Shown here: piece after piece, positions 34,167 through 44,200 of the stretch
Layout of the letters: every line of letters begins with the position of its first letter
Position numbering within the stretch: position 1 is the stretch's first letter
Origin: CALSMU01 sp965230225
GTDB lineage: Bacteria; Bacteroidota; Bacteroidia; Flavobacteriales_D; Parvicellaceae
Length of the DNA: 64,000 nucleotides
Direction: 5' to 3'
Assembly (NCBI GenBank): GCA_965230225.1
Contig: CBDDKM010000003.1
Span: 248,001-312,000, forward strand
The notes under the pieces: model-generated
What the model saw: only the letters and a program-made list of their open reading frames with translations
The model's database searches: none
What the model was told of the DNA's origin: nothing
Program-made: the position numbers and the translations under genes

Positions 34167-35105
34167 ATGAAAACAAAATCTTTCAAACTCACCGCCTTAC
34201 TAACAGTTATCCTGATTGGAGCAACTACTGTACAAGCACAATTGCCTAGTACCGGAGTATCTCTTGAATCAGATGTGCTTGATGGTGTTTATGTACAAGA
34301 GCACATACCTACAAAGCGTGTGATTCAATACACCCACTTACGTGAGGCCGATGTTATGTGGTCAAAGCGTGTTTGGAGAACAATTGATCTACGTGAGAAA
34401 ATGAACCATCCTTTATTTTATCCGGAAGAGCCTATCTCTGATAGAATGGCACTATGGGATGTAATTAAGTATGGTGTACTGAAGGAAGGAAGTTTAACGG
34501 TTTATGAACCGATCGAATTTGATGATCAGTTTCGTTTTCCGGTAAAACCTGCCAACGGTAATATCAGTAGTCCTGAGTTCAGAAAGAGATTGGAAAGTTT
34601 CTTTGGTGAGCAACAAGTGGTTCAGAAGCTTGATGAGAATGATGAGCCGATGTACGACATGGATACTGGTGATGAAATCTACGATACATTAACAATTGAA
34701 TACGTAGCTAATCAGATTATTCGTTATGAAATTAAAGAAGATTGGTTTTTCGATAAGCAGAGATCAGTGATGGATGTAAGAATTATTGGAATTTCTCCGG
34801 TAGTATATTATACCAACCCTGAGACTGGTGATGTAATGGGAACACAAAATTTGTTCTGGTTATATTTCCCTGAGTGTCGTTATGTTTTTCAAAACTTCTT
34901 TGTATACAATAGAGATAATGATGCAATGAGAATGTCGTTTGACGATTTATTCTGGAAAAGACAATTCTCTAGCTACATTCATAAAGAAAGTAATGTATTT
35001 GACAGAACAATCTTCCCATCATGGGACGGTGTAGATGCTTTACTGGAGTCTGAAAGAATTAAAGACGAAATGTTCAAGATTGAGCATGATGTATGGCATC
35101 TGTAA
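34167..35105 (+). CDS. gldN: GldN/PorN, T9SS ring component
   Basis: Periplasmic protein of 312 residues with a signal peptide (KLTALLTVILIGATTVQAQ). Family features are visible: HIPTKRVIQYTHLREADVMW, KRVWRTIDLREKMNHPLFYP, WDVIKYGVLKEGSLTVYEP, then YEIKEDWFFDKQRSVMDVRI and ENVFWLYFPECR-type residues (here TQNLFWLYFPECR). A final block is MSFDDLFWKRQFSSYIHKES. GldN associates with GldK in the periplasmic ring of the T9SS. It is the last gene of the locus, 20 bases after gldM, and a strong terminator follows. Confidence 0.95.
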   Translation: MKTKSFKLTALLTVILIGATTVQAQLPSTGVSLESDVLDGVYVQEHIPTKRVIQYTHLREADVMWSKRVWRTIDLREKMNHPLFYPEEPISDRMALWDVIKYGVLKEGSLTVYEPIEFDDQFRFPVKPANGNISSPEFRKRLESFFGEQQVVQKLDENDEPMYDMDTGDEIYDTLTIEYVANQIIRYEIKEDWFFDKQRSVMDVRIIGISPVVYYTNPETGDVMGTQNLFWLYFPECRYVFQNFFVYNRDNDAMRMSFDDLFWKRQFSSYIHKESNVFDRTIFPSWDGVDALLESERIKDEMFKIEHDVWHL

Positions 35106-35126
35106 TAAGAATTAGAACAATAAAAA

Positions 35127-35160
35127 ATACTCATTGGCTTAGCCAATGAGTATTTTTTTT
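35127..35160 (+). terminator. Terminator of the gldKLMN locus
   Basis: ATACTCATTGGCT (35127-35139) pairs with AGCCAATGAGTAT (35141-35153), followed by eight T (35153-35160). It lies 21 bases after gldN. The A-run on the other side could make it work weakly in the reverse direction. Confidence 0.92.
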
Positions 35161-35179
35161 GCAATATGGTTAGATAAAA

Positions 35180-37105
35180 ATGATCTCATTAAACAAAGTT
35201 TCCCTATTCCTTGGTGGTAAAACCCTGTATTCTGATGTTTCTTTTCAGGTTAAAAAATCTGACAAAATTGGATTAACTGGAAAGAATGGAGCGGGAAAAT
35301 CAACACTCCTAAAATTGGTGATTGGAGAATACCTTCCGGACGAAGGCCAACTTTCCATGCCAAAGTGCACCAAAGTGTGTTACTTACCTCAAGAGATCAT
35401 GTCTAAATCTTCAGCTCCAATATTGGAAGAGGTTAAAACAGCAAACAAAGAGTTAATTGAGTTGGATAAGAAGATTGAAGATATCAATCTTCAACTGGCC
35501 ACCAGAGAAGACTATGAGTCGGATTCTTATATGCAACTCTTGAATGACCTAAATGATTTAAATGCCCAGTATCAGTTTAGTGGTGGGCAAGGAGTAAATG
35601 AGCAGGCTGAGATAATCCTAAAAGGCCTTGGTTTTGATCATGAAGAACTAAACAAACCAATGGATGAGTTCAGCGGAGGTTGGCAAATGAGGGTAGAACT
35701 AGCAAAACTATTGGTTCAAAACCCTGATGTTCTATTATTGGATGAGCCAACCAACCATCTGGATATTGAATCCATTCAATGGTTAGAAAATTATCTTAAG
35801 AAATATGCTGGTGCTGTAATTTTGATTTCTCATGATAGGGCTTTTTTAGATGCTATTACCAATAGAACCATTGAGATCAATGCAGGTAAGATTTACGATT
35901 ACAATTGTAGTTATACCAAATATCTGGTTAGAAGAGAGGAAGAGCTGGAACAACAACTGGCCGCTTACAAAAATCAACAAAAGACCATAGAAGATACCGA
36001 GAAGTTGATTAATAAGTTTAGAGCTAAAAAGAATAAAGCCGCTTTTGCTCAATCTCTAATCAAGAAATTGGAGAAGATGGATAAGATCGAGTTGGATAAT
36101 GTGGATACTTCGGCATTGGCATTTCGATTTCCAGAACCGATTGCTTCCGGTAAGATCGTTACAGAGGTAAAAGCAGCAGCCAAGGCCTATGGAGATAAAG
36201 TGATCTTTGATAATGTTGAGTTAATTATTGCAAGAGGAGAGAAGATTGCTTTAATTGGTAAAAACGGTATGGGTAAATCCACCTTTATAAAAATGATGGT
36301 TGATGCCATTTCGTATGAAGGAGAAATAGCCCTGGGCCATAACGTGAGAATTGGATATTTTGCACAGGATGAAACTTCCAAATTGGATGGAGAGAAAACG
36401 GTCTTTGAAACAATTGATGCTGTTGCGGTAGGAGAGGTCCGAAAAAAGGTGAGAGGGATATTAGGATCTTTCTTGTTTGGAGGAGATGATATTGATAAAA
36501 AGGTAAAAGTGCTTTCCGGAGGAGAAAAAACACGTCTGGCCCTTTGTAAGCTGTTACTAGAACCATATAATTTCCTAATTCTGGATGAGCCTACCAATCA
36601 TTTGGATATAGTTTCTAAAGAGGTACTGAAGGATGCGTTAAAGACTTATACAGGAACTCTATTGCTCGTATCTCACGATCGTGACTTTTTGGATGGACTA
36701 TCAGATCGTATCTACTACATCAAAAATAATCAGATTAGTATTTATTTCGATCAGGTTAATGAGTTCTTAAAGTCATTAACAAATGAACAAGTGGCTAGTA
36801 AGGCTACAGGACAAAGTTCTACTGGAGAGAAAAAGGTAAATACCTATAAAGAGAAGAAACAACTGAAAAACGACCTTAGAAACGCTAAAAACAAGTTAAA
36901 CAAAGTGGAGAAGGAGATAGATCAGTTAGAAGCAGAAATTGTTCAGTTGGAAGCGGAAGTGGCCAAAATTGATTTTTCTGTTAATCCGGAAGCTAATGGA
37001 TTGTTTGATACTATCCAGGAAAAACGAAGTAAGATTGATTCGAATATGGAATTGTGGGAAGAGTTGGAGATGAAAATTGATGAATTATCCTCACTCATGG
37101 AATAA
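35180..37105 (+). CDS. ABC-F family ATPase (Uup/EttA/Lsa-type)
   Basis: Cytoplasmic protein of 641 residues with two ABC ATPase cassettes and no membrane part. Cassette 1: GKNGAGKSTLLKL (about 34-46), FSGGWQMRVELAKLL, LLLDEPTNHLDIES. Cassette 2: GKNGMGKSTFIKM (about 360-372), LSGGEKTRLALCKLLL, LILDEPTNHLDIVS. The linker between them (about 240-310) is the charged helical arm that reaches into the ribosome in ABC-F proteins. The C-terminus (about 555-640) is a coiled coil, as in Uup. Members act on translating ribosomes or, for some, give antibiotic protection. A housekeeping role is likelier here given the conserved genomic setting. It has its own transcription unit after the gldN terminator. 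Confidence 0.93.
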   Translation: MISLNKVSLFLGGKTLYSDVSFQVKKSDKIGLTGKNGAGKSTLLKLVIGEYLPDEGQLSMPKCTKVCYLPQEIMSKSSAPILEEVKTANKELIELDKKIEDINLQLATREDYESDSYMQLLNDLNDLNAQYQFSGGQGVNEQAEIILKGLGFDHEELNKPMDEFSGGWQMRVELAKLLVQNPDVLLLDEPTNHLDIESIQWLENYLKKYAGAVILISHDRAFLDAITNRTIEINAGKIYDYNCSYTKYLVRREEELEQQLAAYKNQQKTIEDTEKLINKFRAKKNKAAFAQSLIKKLEKMDKIELDNVDTSALAFRFPEPIASGKIVTEVKAAAKAYGDKVIFDNVELIIARGEKIALIGKNGMGKSTFIKMMVDAISYEGEIALGHNVRIGYFAQDETSKLDGEKTVFETIDAVAVGEVRKKVRGILGSFLFGGDDIDKKVKVLSGGEKTRLALCKLLLEPYNFLILDEPTNHLDIVSKEVLKDALKTYTGTLLLVSHDRDFLDGLSDRIYYIKNNQISIYFDQVNEFLKSLTNEQVASKATGQSSTGEKKVNTYKEKKQLKNDLRNAKNKLNKVEKEIDQLEAEIVQLEAEVAKIDFSVNPEANGLFDTIQEKRSKIDSNMELWEELEMKIDELSSLME

Positions 37106-37486
37106 AACCTCTTGCTGACTTCCTTTGTGAAATACACTATGGTGAGTTAAGTTCCCTTCTAAATCCCACACTTTAAAGTCCCCGTGCTGTTTATTCAGTT
37201 CGTATTCCGTTTCGGATTTAATACTTCCATCGTCATAGAATACTCTTAGTGTACCGTCCACTTTACCGTCTTTGTACTGAATGGTTTTGATAATGATTCC
37301 TGATTTGTTTTTTTCAAAACACTCTCCGGTATAAGGTTGCTCCCTTTTAACCAGGTAAAAATGATTGTACAAAGGATCTAATTGTAAGTCGCTGCATTCG
37401 CAACCAGATGCTTTTTCTGTTTCTGTTGAGCCACTATTACATCCGAATAGGAGTATGACAAGAAATATATGTACGAAGTATTTCAT
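37091..37486 (-). CDS. MORN-repeat lipoprotein (YwqK-like)
   Basis: Small lipoprotein of 131 residues, lipobox LLFGC with C16. The mature part has MORN-variant repeats: PYTGECFEKNKSGIIIKTIQ, YKDGKVDGTLRVFYDDGSIK and ELNKQHGDFKVWDLEGNL. Such proteins are often labelled 'toxin-antitoxin system YwqK family antitoxin' in databases, a label based on a distant link. No toxin partner is adjacent. The role is unknown and an envelope-surface location is inferred. The gene converges with and overlaps the ABC-F gene by 15 bases. Confidence 0.8.
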   Translation of the reverse strand: MKYFVHIFLVILLFGCNSGSTETEKASGCECSDLQLDPLYNHFYLVKREQPYTGECFEKNKSGIIIKTIQYKDGKVDGTLRVFYDDGSIKSETEYELNKQHGDFKVWDLEGNLTHHSVFHKGSQQEVLFHE

Positions 37487-37556
37487 CTAAAAAGTTGGTT
37501 AACGATTTATTAACCCTACTGTTCTGAGACCAAATTACTCCTTCTACTCGAAACAT

Positions 37557-38285
37557 TTACTTTTGGTCAAAGATTTTTTCCGTAGAGCCGTCTGAATAGA
37601 TATAAATGAGCATCTTATTCTTTTCATACTTTGTTTCTCTGCCAAGTAAATCCGTGATTTTGACTAAGCGCTTATTTGTATTTAAATCGTAATCATTAAT
37701 ACTCGATGCTACATCTTCAGTTATAGTTACGTCATCTATTAGCAATACAAATTGCATAGCGTCACTATAAGCATGAAATCCAAAATGAAAGTCACCATTA
37801 GCAGAAGGAGTATAGCTTACCACAGCCTCCTGGTAGGTAGTTGTGGTAATATTATCATTATCCCATAATGGTATTATTGACATAGCTGTGGCAGTAGTAT
37901 CAGAACCAACATGAACTTTTAATTTCTCAACCGAGTTAAATTGTTTGGTGTTGTACCAAAAAGATAGGGTATATACGTTTCCGGCAGTCATTTGAATTGG
38001 TGGAGTGTATAACCAATCATCGTTGGATGATGACATGTCCGAAAGTAGGTGAATAGCACTTGAATCAGTTCTGGCATTTGTTTCATTTACCGAGTTTTTG
38101 ATGATTTCCCAGGTAGAGGCAAAACTACCTGTGTTAAACTCTTCGCTGGACCACCCCGCCGGATAATTTTGAGTAAGAGTTCCTATTGTGCCTTCAAATC
38201 CCGTAAAATAAGGAAAAGAAGTAATGGTTTGCGACCAGCTGAATATACTTATCAAGCTAATAATGACCGTTGTAACTGTCTTCAT
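37557..38285 (-). CDS. Secreted adhesin-like protein with choice-of-anchor J domain and T9SS-type tail
   Basis: Protein of 242 residues with a signal peptide (MKTVTTVIISLISIFSWSQ). Residues 22-195 resemble the choice-of-anchor J / cleaved-adhesin jelly-roll domain: FPYFTGFEGTIG, WLYTPPIQMTAGNVYTLSFW and LLIDDVTITE near its end. The C-terminal 40 residues (RLVKITDLLGRETKYEKNK followed by LIYIYSDGSTEKIFD) are the short Bacteroidota T9SS tail of the IYSDG class. It is therefore probably exported by the GldKLMN machinery encoded nearby and presented at the surface or released. Ligand unknown. It has its own upstream region. The initiator tRNA terminator separates it from era. Confidence 0.8.
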   Translation of the reverse strand: MKTVTTVIISLISIFSWSQTITSFPYFTGFEGTIGTLTQNYPAGWSSEEFNTGSFASTWEIIKNSVNETNARTDSSAIHLLSDMSSSNDDWLYTPPIQMTAGNVYTLSFWYNTKQFNSVEKLKVHVGSDTTATAMSIIPLWDNDNITTTTYQEAVVSYTPSANGDFHFGFHAYSDAMQFVLLIDDVTITEDVASSINDYDLNTNKRLVKITDLLGRETKYEKNKMLIYIYSDGSTEKIFDQK

Positions 38286-38407
38286 TTTGTGTTTTTAAGT
38301 GGAAGATTGATTTATACAGTAAATGTAGAAGGGACAGTTTCACAGAGAAATTTCTTACACCAAGTGATCTATATCTGGAATGAAAGGAAAGATATAGAGA
38401 TGTTTAA

Positions 38408-38439
38408 AATAAAAAAGCCAGATCAATTGATCTGGCTTT
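38408..38439 (-). terminator. Terminator downstream of the initiator tRNA
   Basis: A perfect 20-base palindrome at 38417-38436 (arms GCCAGATCAA and its complement) is followed on the minus strand by six T. It ends transcription of the tRNA, 8 bases after the mature 3' end. Confidence 0.88.
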
Positions 38440-38444
38440 CTAGG

Positions 38445-38517
<73 letters not shown>

Positions 38518-38657
38518 CTGTTTGTGGGTGCAAATATAGATATTGTTTTATTCAAAACAAGTAAATGCGGGAGTTTTTATTAGGATTTTGGGAGGTTTGG
38601 AGTAGAGTCTTAATATAAAGATTTGATAATCAATAGGTAACTATAATTTACAACTCT

Positions 38658-38689
38658 TTTGCAACACGCTTATATATTTTGTTTCTTTG
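38658..38689 (+). promoter_or_regulatory. Candidate Bacteroidota-type promoter for era
   Basis: TTTG (38658-38661), 20-base spacer, then TTTCTTTG (38682-38689), near the -33/-7 consensus of this phylum. The start site would be near 38694, 15 bases before the era ATG, giving a very short leader. The octamer matches the one before topA. Confidence 0.45.
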
Positions 38690-38708
38690 TAGCCGCAAAA
38701 AACAGAGT

Positions 38709-39587
38709 ATGCACAAAGCAGGATTTGTAAATATAATAGGTAGTCCGAACGTTGGTAAATCGACGTTGATGAATCAATTGGTGGGAGAGAAGCTATCGAT
38801 TATTACTTCTAAGCAACAAACCACCAGACATCGAATCATGGGGATTGTTAATGGGGAGGATTATCAAATTGTGCTTTCAGATACACCCGGTTTTTTAAAA
38901 GCGAGCTATAAGCTTCATGAAAGTATGATGAAGTTTGTAAATACTGCCTTGTCTGACGCAGATGTGATATTGTTTGTAACGGATATTTTTGAAACCAAGG
39001 TTAATCATGAGGATACTCTGAACAAAATCAAAGACCACACCGCTCCGGTATTGGTATTGCTTAATAAAATTGATTTGGCTAAAACTCCCGAATTAGTGGA
39101 GGAAAAAGTTCAATATTGGAAAGAGCAAATACCAAGAGCGGAAATTCTTCCAATTTCGGCATTACATGCTTTCAGTATTGAATTCATTATGCCCAGACTA
39201 ATAGAGTTATTGCCAGAAAGTCCTCCGTTTTTTAGTAAGGATGAGTTAACCGATAAACCAATGCGTTTTTTCATTTCTGAGATCATCAGGGAAAAAATTC
39301 TGCAAAACTATTCGAAAGAGATTCCTTATTCCTGTGAGGTGGTAGTAGAATCATACAAAGAGAAGAAGGACATTGTGGACATCAGGGTTAATATTTTTGT
39401 TAACCGCGATAGTCAAAAGGCAATCATCATAGGGCAGAAGGGAAGTAAAGTGAAGAAAGTAGGTATTGAGTCCCGTAAAGACATAGAAGCATTTATAGGG
39501 AAGAAAGTATTTCTGGATCTTTATGTTAAAGTAGATAAGGATTGGAGAAATAAGGAAGGGAAGCTTAAGAAATACGGATATCAATAG
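38709..39587 (+). CDS. era: Era, ribosome-assembly GTPase
   Basis: GTPase of 292 residues that binds the 3' end of 16S rRNA during 30S maturation. G1 GSPNVGKST (near residue 10), G2 region TTRHRIMG, G3 DTPGF, G4 NKID, and a C-terminal KH domain (RVNIFVNRDSQKAIIIGQKG, then FLDLYVKVDKDWRNKEGKL). I chose ATG 38709 (MHKAGFVNIIGS) instead of a start ten residues upstream because the G1 motif then lies at the usual distance and the candidate promoter sits just before it. Only 20 bases separate era from der, so the two GTPases are probably cotranscribed, an arrangement common in Bacteroidota. Confidence 0.96.
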   Translation: MHKAGFVNIIGSPNVGKSTLMNQLVGEKLSIITSKQQTTRHRIMGIVNGEDYQIVLSDTPGFLKASYKLHESMMKFVNTALSDADVILFVTDIFETKVNHEDTLNKIKDHTAPVLVLLNKIDLAKTPELVEEKVQYWKEQIPRAEILPISALHAFSIEFIMPRLIELLPESPPFFSKDELTDKPMRFFISEIIREKILQNYSKEIPYSCEVVVESYKEKKDIVDIRVNIFVNRDSQKAIIIGQKGSKVKKVGIESRKDIEAFIGKKVFLDLYVKVDKDWRNKEGKLKKYGYQ

Positions 39588-39607
39588 AATAACTAAAATC
39601 CATTACC

Positions 39608-40912
39608 ATGGCATTAGTAGCAATAGTTGGAAGACCAAATGTAGGGAAATCGACCCTGTTTAACAGATTAACCGAAACCAGAGCAGCAATTGTTCAGGAA
39701 ACCAGTGGTGTTACAAGAGATAGACACTATGGTAAATCGGAATGGAACGGAGTTGAGTTTTCTGTAATTGATACAGGAGGTTATGTAAGTGGTTCTGATG
39801 ATGTATTTGAAGGAGAAATCAGAAAACAAGTTGTAATTGCTCTAGAAGAGGCCAATGCAGTTGTTTTTGTAGTGGATGTGGAAGCTGGAATTACTGATTT
39901 GGATGAGGCGGTTGCTAAACTATTGAGAAAAACAAAGAAGCCCACTTTTTTGGTGGCTAATAAGGTAGATAACTCCGAGCGATTGAACGATACGTTTGAG
40001 TTCTATAATTTCGGGTTGGGAGACGTATATGGAATCTCTGCTATTAATGGTAGTGGAACTGGAGAGTTACTAGATGGACTTGTGGATGCTATAAAAGATT
40101 TGGATCCTCCAAAAGAGGAGTCAGACCTTCCGAGAATTGCTATTGTGGGGAAACCAAACGTTGGAAAATCATCGTTAACCAATGCCTTGATTGGAGAGGA
40201 TAGAAACATCGTAACGGATATTTCAGGTACAACCAGAGATTCTATAGACACTCGTTATAAAGCATTTGGATTTGATATGATTCTAGTGGATACCGCCGGA
40301 ATTAGAAAAAAGAGTAAAGTTCATGAAGACATTGAATTTTACTCGGTGATGCGATCTATCAGAACCATTGAGCATTGTGATGTATGTATTTTCATGATTG
40401 ATGCTCAGGATGGGATTCAAAAACAAGATTTAAGTATTTTTTCTGTTATTGAAAAAAATAGAAAAGGTGTGGTATTGTTAGTTAATAAGTGGGATCTGAT
40501 TGAGAAAGACACAAAAACAATGAATGAGTACCTGGAAAAAGTAAAAGAAACATTAGCTCCTTTTAACGACATTCCGGTAATATTCACTTCTACTATAACC
40601 AAGCAAAGAATTCATAAAGCATTGGAAGAGGTGATCAAGGTTTATGAAAACCGTACTCAAAAAATACCTACCTCCAAGCTTAATGACGTTATGTTAGAGG
40701 TGATTAATCAAAACCCTCCTCCGTCTTATAAAGGGAAATACATTAAGATCAAGTTTGTAACTCAGTTGCCAACGCATGCTCCGAGCTTTGCATTCTTTTG
40801 TAATTTACCTCAATACATTAGAGACTCATACAAGCGATACCTCGAGAATAAACTTAGAGAATTGTTTGATTTTAAAGGAGTTCCGATAAGAATTTACTTC
40901 AGAAAAAAGTAA
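39608..40912 (+). CDS. der: Der (EngA), tandem-domain ribosome-assembly GTPase
   Basis: Protein of 434 residues with two GTPase domains in tandem, the hallmark of Der. Domain 1: GRPNVGKSTLFNRLT (residues 7-21), DTGG, NKVD. Domain 2: GKPNVGKSSLTNALIG (from about 179), DTAGIRKK, NKWDL. The C-terminal KH-like domain spans about 350-434 (PPSYKGKYIKIKFVTQLPTH, GVPIRIYFRKK). Der acts in 50S subunit assembly. It starts with ATG 20 bases after era. The stop is 5 bases from the convergent small lipoprotein gene. Confidence 0.97.
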   Translation: MALVAIVGRPNVGKSTLFNRLTETRAAIVQETSGVTRDRHYGKSEWNGVEFSVIDTGGYVSGSDDVFEGEIRKQVVIALEEANAVVFVVDVEAGITDLDEAVAKLLRKTKKPTFLVANKVDNSERLNDTFEFYNFGLGDVYGISAINGSGTGELLDGLVDAIKDLDPPKEESDLPRIAIVGKPNVGKSSLTNALIGEDRNIVTDISGTTRDSIDTRYKAFGFDMILVDTAGIRKKSKVHEDIEFYSVMRSIRTIEHCDVCIFMIDAQDGIQKQDLSIFSVIEKNRKGVVLLVNKWDLIEKDTKTMNEYLEKVKETLAPFNDIPVIFTSTITKQRIHKALEEVIKVYENRTQKIPTSKLNDVMLEVINQNPPPSYKGKYIKIKFVTQLPTHAPSFAFFCNLPQYIRDSYKRYLENKLRELFDFKGVPIRIYFRKK

Positions 40913-40917
40913 AGGTA

Positions 40918-41109
40918 TTATAGCTTTTTACCTTGTTTTCTTTTCTTGTACTTTTTGTAACTCTTCTTATACTTTTGCTTGTGAAACGTCTTATTCACAG
41001 CAGGATCACCGTGTGGAGCAGTCCTGGTGGTAACAGGTTTGTTAGCTTCACACCCAACCATACCGGCTAGCAGTAATGTTGTAGTTAAAATGGTTAATAG
41101 TCGTTTCAC
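40918..41109 (-). CDS. Small basic lipoprotein of unknown function
   Basis: Predicted lipoprotein of 63 residues. The signal peptide MKRLLTILTTTLLLAG ends in the lipobox GMVGC (C20). The mature part has only 44 residues and a Lys/Tyr-rich C-terminus (about 40-63: KTFHKQKYKKSYKKYKKRKQ), with a very high positive charge. Such a tail could bind lipopolysaccharide, nucleic acid or acidic surface polymer, but this is speculation. It converges with der. The upstream region is shared with the divergent WD40-caspase gene and contains an A/T-rich dyad. Confidence 0.65.
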   Translation of the reverse strand: MKRLLTILTTTLLLAGMVGCEANKPVTTRTAPHGDPAVNKTFHKQKYKKSYKKYKKRKQGKKL

Positions 41110-41140
41110 GTTGGTCAGTTATAGTTGTAAATGTAATAGT

Positions 41141-41204
41141 TATTGTGTGAAAAAGTAATAAAAAATCGATTTTTCCATTTTTTTTTACTATTTATTACAC
41201 AATA
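41141..41204. promoter_or_regulatory. A/T-rich dyad between the small lipoprotein and WD40-caspase genes
   Basis: TATTGTGT (41141-41148) and its complement ACACAATA (41197-41204) flank a centre containing the palindrome AAAAATCGATTTTT (41161-41174). Lying between two divergent genes, it may be a shared operator or promoter region. No binding protein can be named. Confidence 0.3.
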
Positions 41205-41278
41205 TTTTGATCCATTTGATTTGAATACTAGAAATTTATCCAATAAATGTACCAAATGATCGAATTAACCTTTAAACG

Positions 41279-44200
41279 ATGATTTTTCGACTACTAAGTT
41301 TAATCCTGATATTTTCTGTTGGAGCAGTATTTGCTCAAAAAAATGTAGAATTAGTTGTTCAATCAGGGCATTTTGAGACAATAAATGCAGTTGCATTTTC
41401 TCCTGATGCAAAATTTTTAGCTAGTGGGGGTAAAGACAATAAAATTATCATTTGGGACCTGAAAACAGGAAAAGAATTTCGAGAATTAAAATCTCATGAA
41501 AAAGGTGTTAAAAACCTGTTGTTTACTCAAGATGGTAAACGATTAATTTCTGGTGGAGATAGTAGAGATAGAAAGCTTGTTGTTTGGGACTGGCAAACGG
41601 GTAAGATTATATGGGAAAAAGAAAATGCTACCGGTAATTCAGTAGAAGCAATGGCCATTAGTAACAGTGGTAAATACCTGGCATGTGGAACATATACTCA
41701 GTTAACCATGTGGAATCTGGAAACAGGAGAACTGATCTATGAGTTAGAGAAGGATAGAAACCTGCCGGATAATCAAATCATTAATCATTCTGTTGAGTCT
41801 ATTTTATTTAGCCCAGATGACGAATTCTTCGTGATGGGGGTATATGGTAAAGGAGTAATGATAAAGAATACGAGTGATGGTGCTCATATTGGCTTCTTGA
41901 ATGTAAAAGAACATGAATGTGGTAATATGGCTATGGCCTGGAAAAACAAAGGAAAATCTCTTTTGGTCTCAGGCAGTAATGATAACATTACCATTTGGGA
42001 CATTGAGTCTAAAAAACTACTCGAAAAGTTTGAGAATAATGGTAGAGGTAGGCCTTGCCCTTGTAGATTTAACTCGGATGCTTCGCAATTTGCTTCAGCA
42101 TGTTCGGGAGATATTCATTTAATGGATATTAAATTAAAACAGCCAATTTATGAATTGCGAGATGTTTGGACAAGAGCTACAGAGAGTATATCCATTAGTG
42201 CTAATAATCAATTTATAGCCATAAGTGGAGAGGATCAAAATGACAATTCAGGAATCAAAATCTACAATTTAAAAACTCAACAAATGATTAAGGAACTGTC
42301 CGGTTATGCCAATGCAATAACAAGTCTTGATTTTAATGAGCAAGGGAGTAAGTTGGCTGTTGGGAGTAAAAACCGGTATGCCAGAATTTGGGATTTGATC
42401 AGTGGAAAAGGCTTCAAAAATTATTCGGAAGAGATTTATGTGGAGGGAGATGTTTATTCGGATGTAAAGTTTGGACATAACGGAGAAAAGTTGTTTCAGG
42501 GAATTCAACATTCATTTTGGGTTTGGGAAGTAGAGTCTACCAGTTTTGTTCATCACGGTAGAGACGGAGGTAGTGGTAACCATCACATGGCCATGAGTAG
42601 AAATGGTAAATACATGGCCTTAAACTCTCCAAAACTATTCGATCAAAAAAGCTATGAAAAACTGGCTCAGTTAGAACGTCCTAGGCTTCAGTCCAAAAGT
42701 GTATCGTTTGCACACGATAGTAAAACCATGTATGCTGGTGGTTGGAAAGAGATTAAGGTTTATCATGTGGGTAAGGAAGAAAGCGAAAGGACTCTGGAGG
42801 CGGATGGTTATGTGGAGACCATTAGACCATATAAGAACAATGACCAGTTGTTAATCGATGATCATGGAACGATTAAAATAATTGAATTGAAAGAAGGTAC
42901 GGTTACGAAAGAGTTTGAGGAGAGAATGACACTTCCTGCTCTTTCGAAAGATGAAAAGTTCATAGCTACCACCAATAAGAATCATGAAGTGTTAGTGTTT
43001 GATGCCGAATCTGGAGATAAATTATGGACATTGAAGGGACACGATGATCATGTAAAGGCTCTTGAGTTTTCTCCAAAAGGTAACATTCTGGCTTCTGGAT
43101 CGGATGATACCAAAATCATATTTTGGAACTATAAAACAGGAGAACAAATTGCCACGCTGTTAGCTCTGGATAAGGAAGACTTTATTATGGTTACCCCGGA
43201 TAATTATTACATGACCTCCAAAGGAGGGGTGAATGGTGTAGCCTTTAGGTTGGGAAATAAGGTGTTCCCGTTTGAGCAATTTGATTTACATTATAACAGG
43301 CCGGATATTGTTCTTAAACGAATTGGTTTAGCATCAGAAGAGTTGATTAAAGCTTATGAGTTGAGTTATCAAAAAAGGCTAAAAAAGGCAGGTTTTAGCT
43401 CGGATAATTTTGAAGAGCATTTTGAAGTTCCTGAACTTGAAATCATTAATAGCTCAGGAATTGGAATTGAGACCAATGAGGCGTCACTTACGCTTAATAT
43501 TTCTGCTTCAGATTTATCCTATAATCTCGATAGAATTCTGATATGGAACAATGATGTTCCGGTTAAAGGAAGTCTGGGGATGTCATTATTAAAACAATCC
43601 ACAAAGGAGTATAAGGGAGAGATTGAAATTCCATTGGCTACCGGAAATAATAAAATTCAACTTTCGGTAATGAATACTAATGGGGTAGAGTCTTACAAAG
43701 AAACAGTGGAGATATTTAGAAATTCTTCTGCAAAGAAACCTACATTGTATCTACTATCCATAGGTGCTTCCGAGTTTAAGGAAAGCGAATACAATTTGCA
43801 TTATGCCGGAAAAGATGCTTCAGATATTGCTGCGGCTTTTCAAGTTTCAGAAGTGTACGAATCAGTTAAGTCTAAAATATTGGTTGGTGATCAGGTAACC
43901 CGCGAAAATGTTCTGGCCCAAAGAAGTTTTTTGAATCAGGCTGGAATAGATGATGTGGTTATGATTTTTATTGCTGGTCATGGTGTATTGAACCAACAGT
44001 TGGATTATTACTTTGCTACTCATAACATGTCTTTTGATGTTCCTGCTAAAGAAGGTGTTTCTTATCAGGAAATTGAATCTCTTTTAGACGGTTTGAAATC
44101 ATTAAGAAAACTCTTGTTTATGGATACCTGCCATAGTGGTGAGCTGGATAAAGAGGATGTTGAAGAATCTATGGCAATGAACGAAACGGATGGAGATATT

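Noticed and set aside
37091..37486. A toxin-antitoxin module based on the YwqK-like label
   Set aside because: The protein is a lipoprotein with MORN repeats and no toxin gene is adjacent. The label comes from distant annotation.
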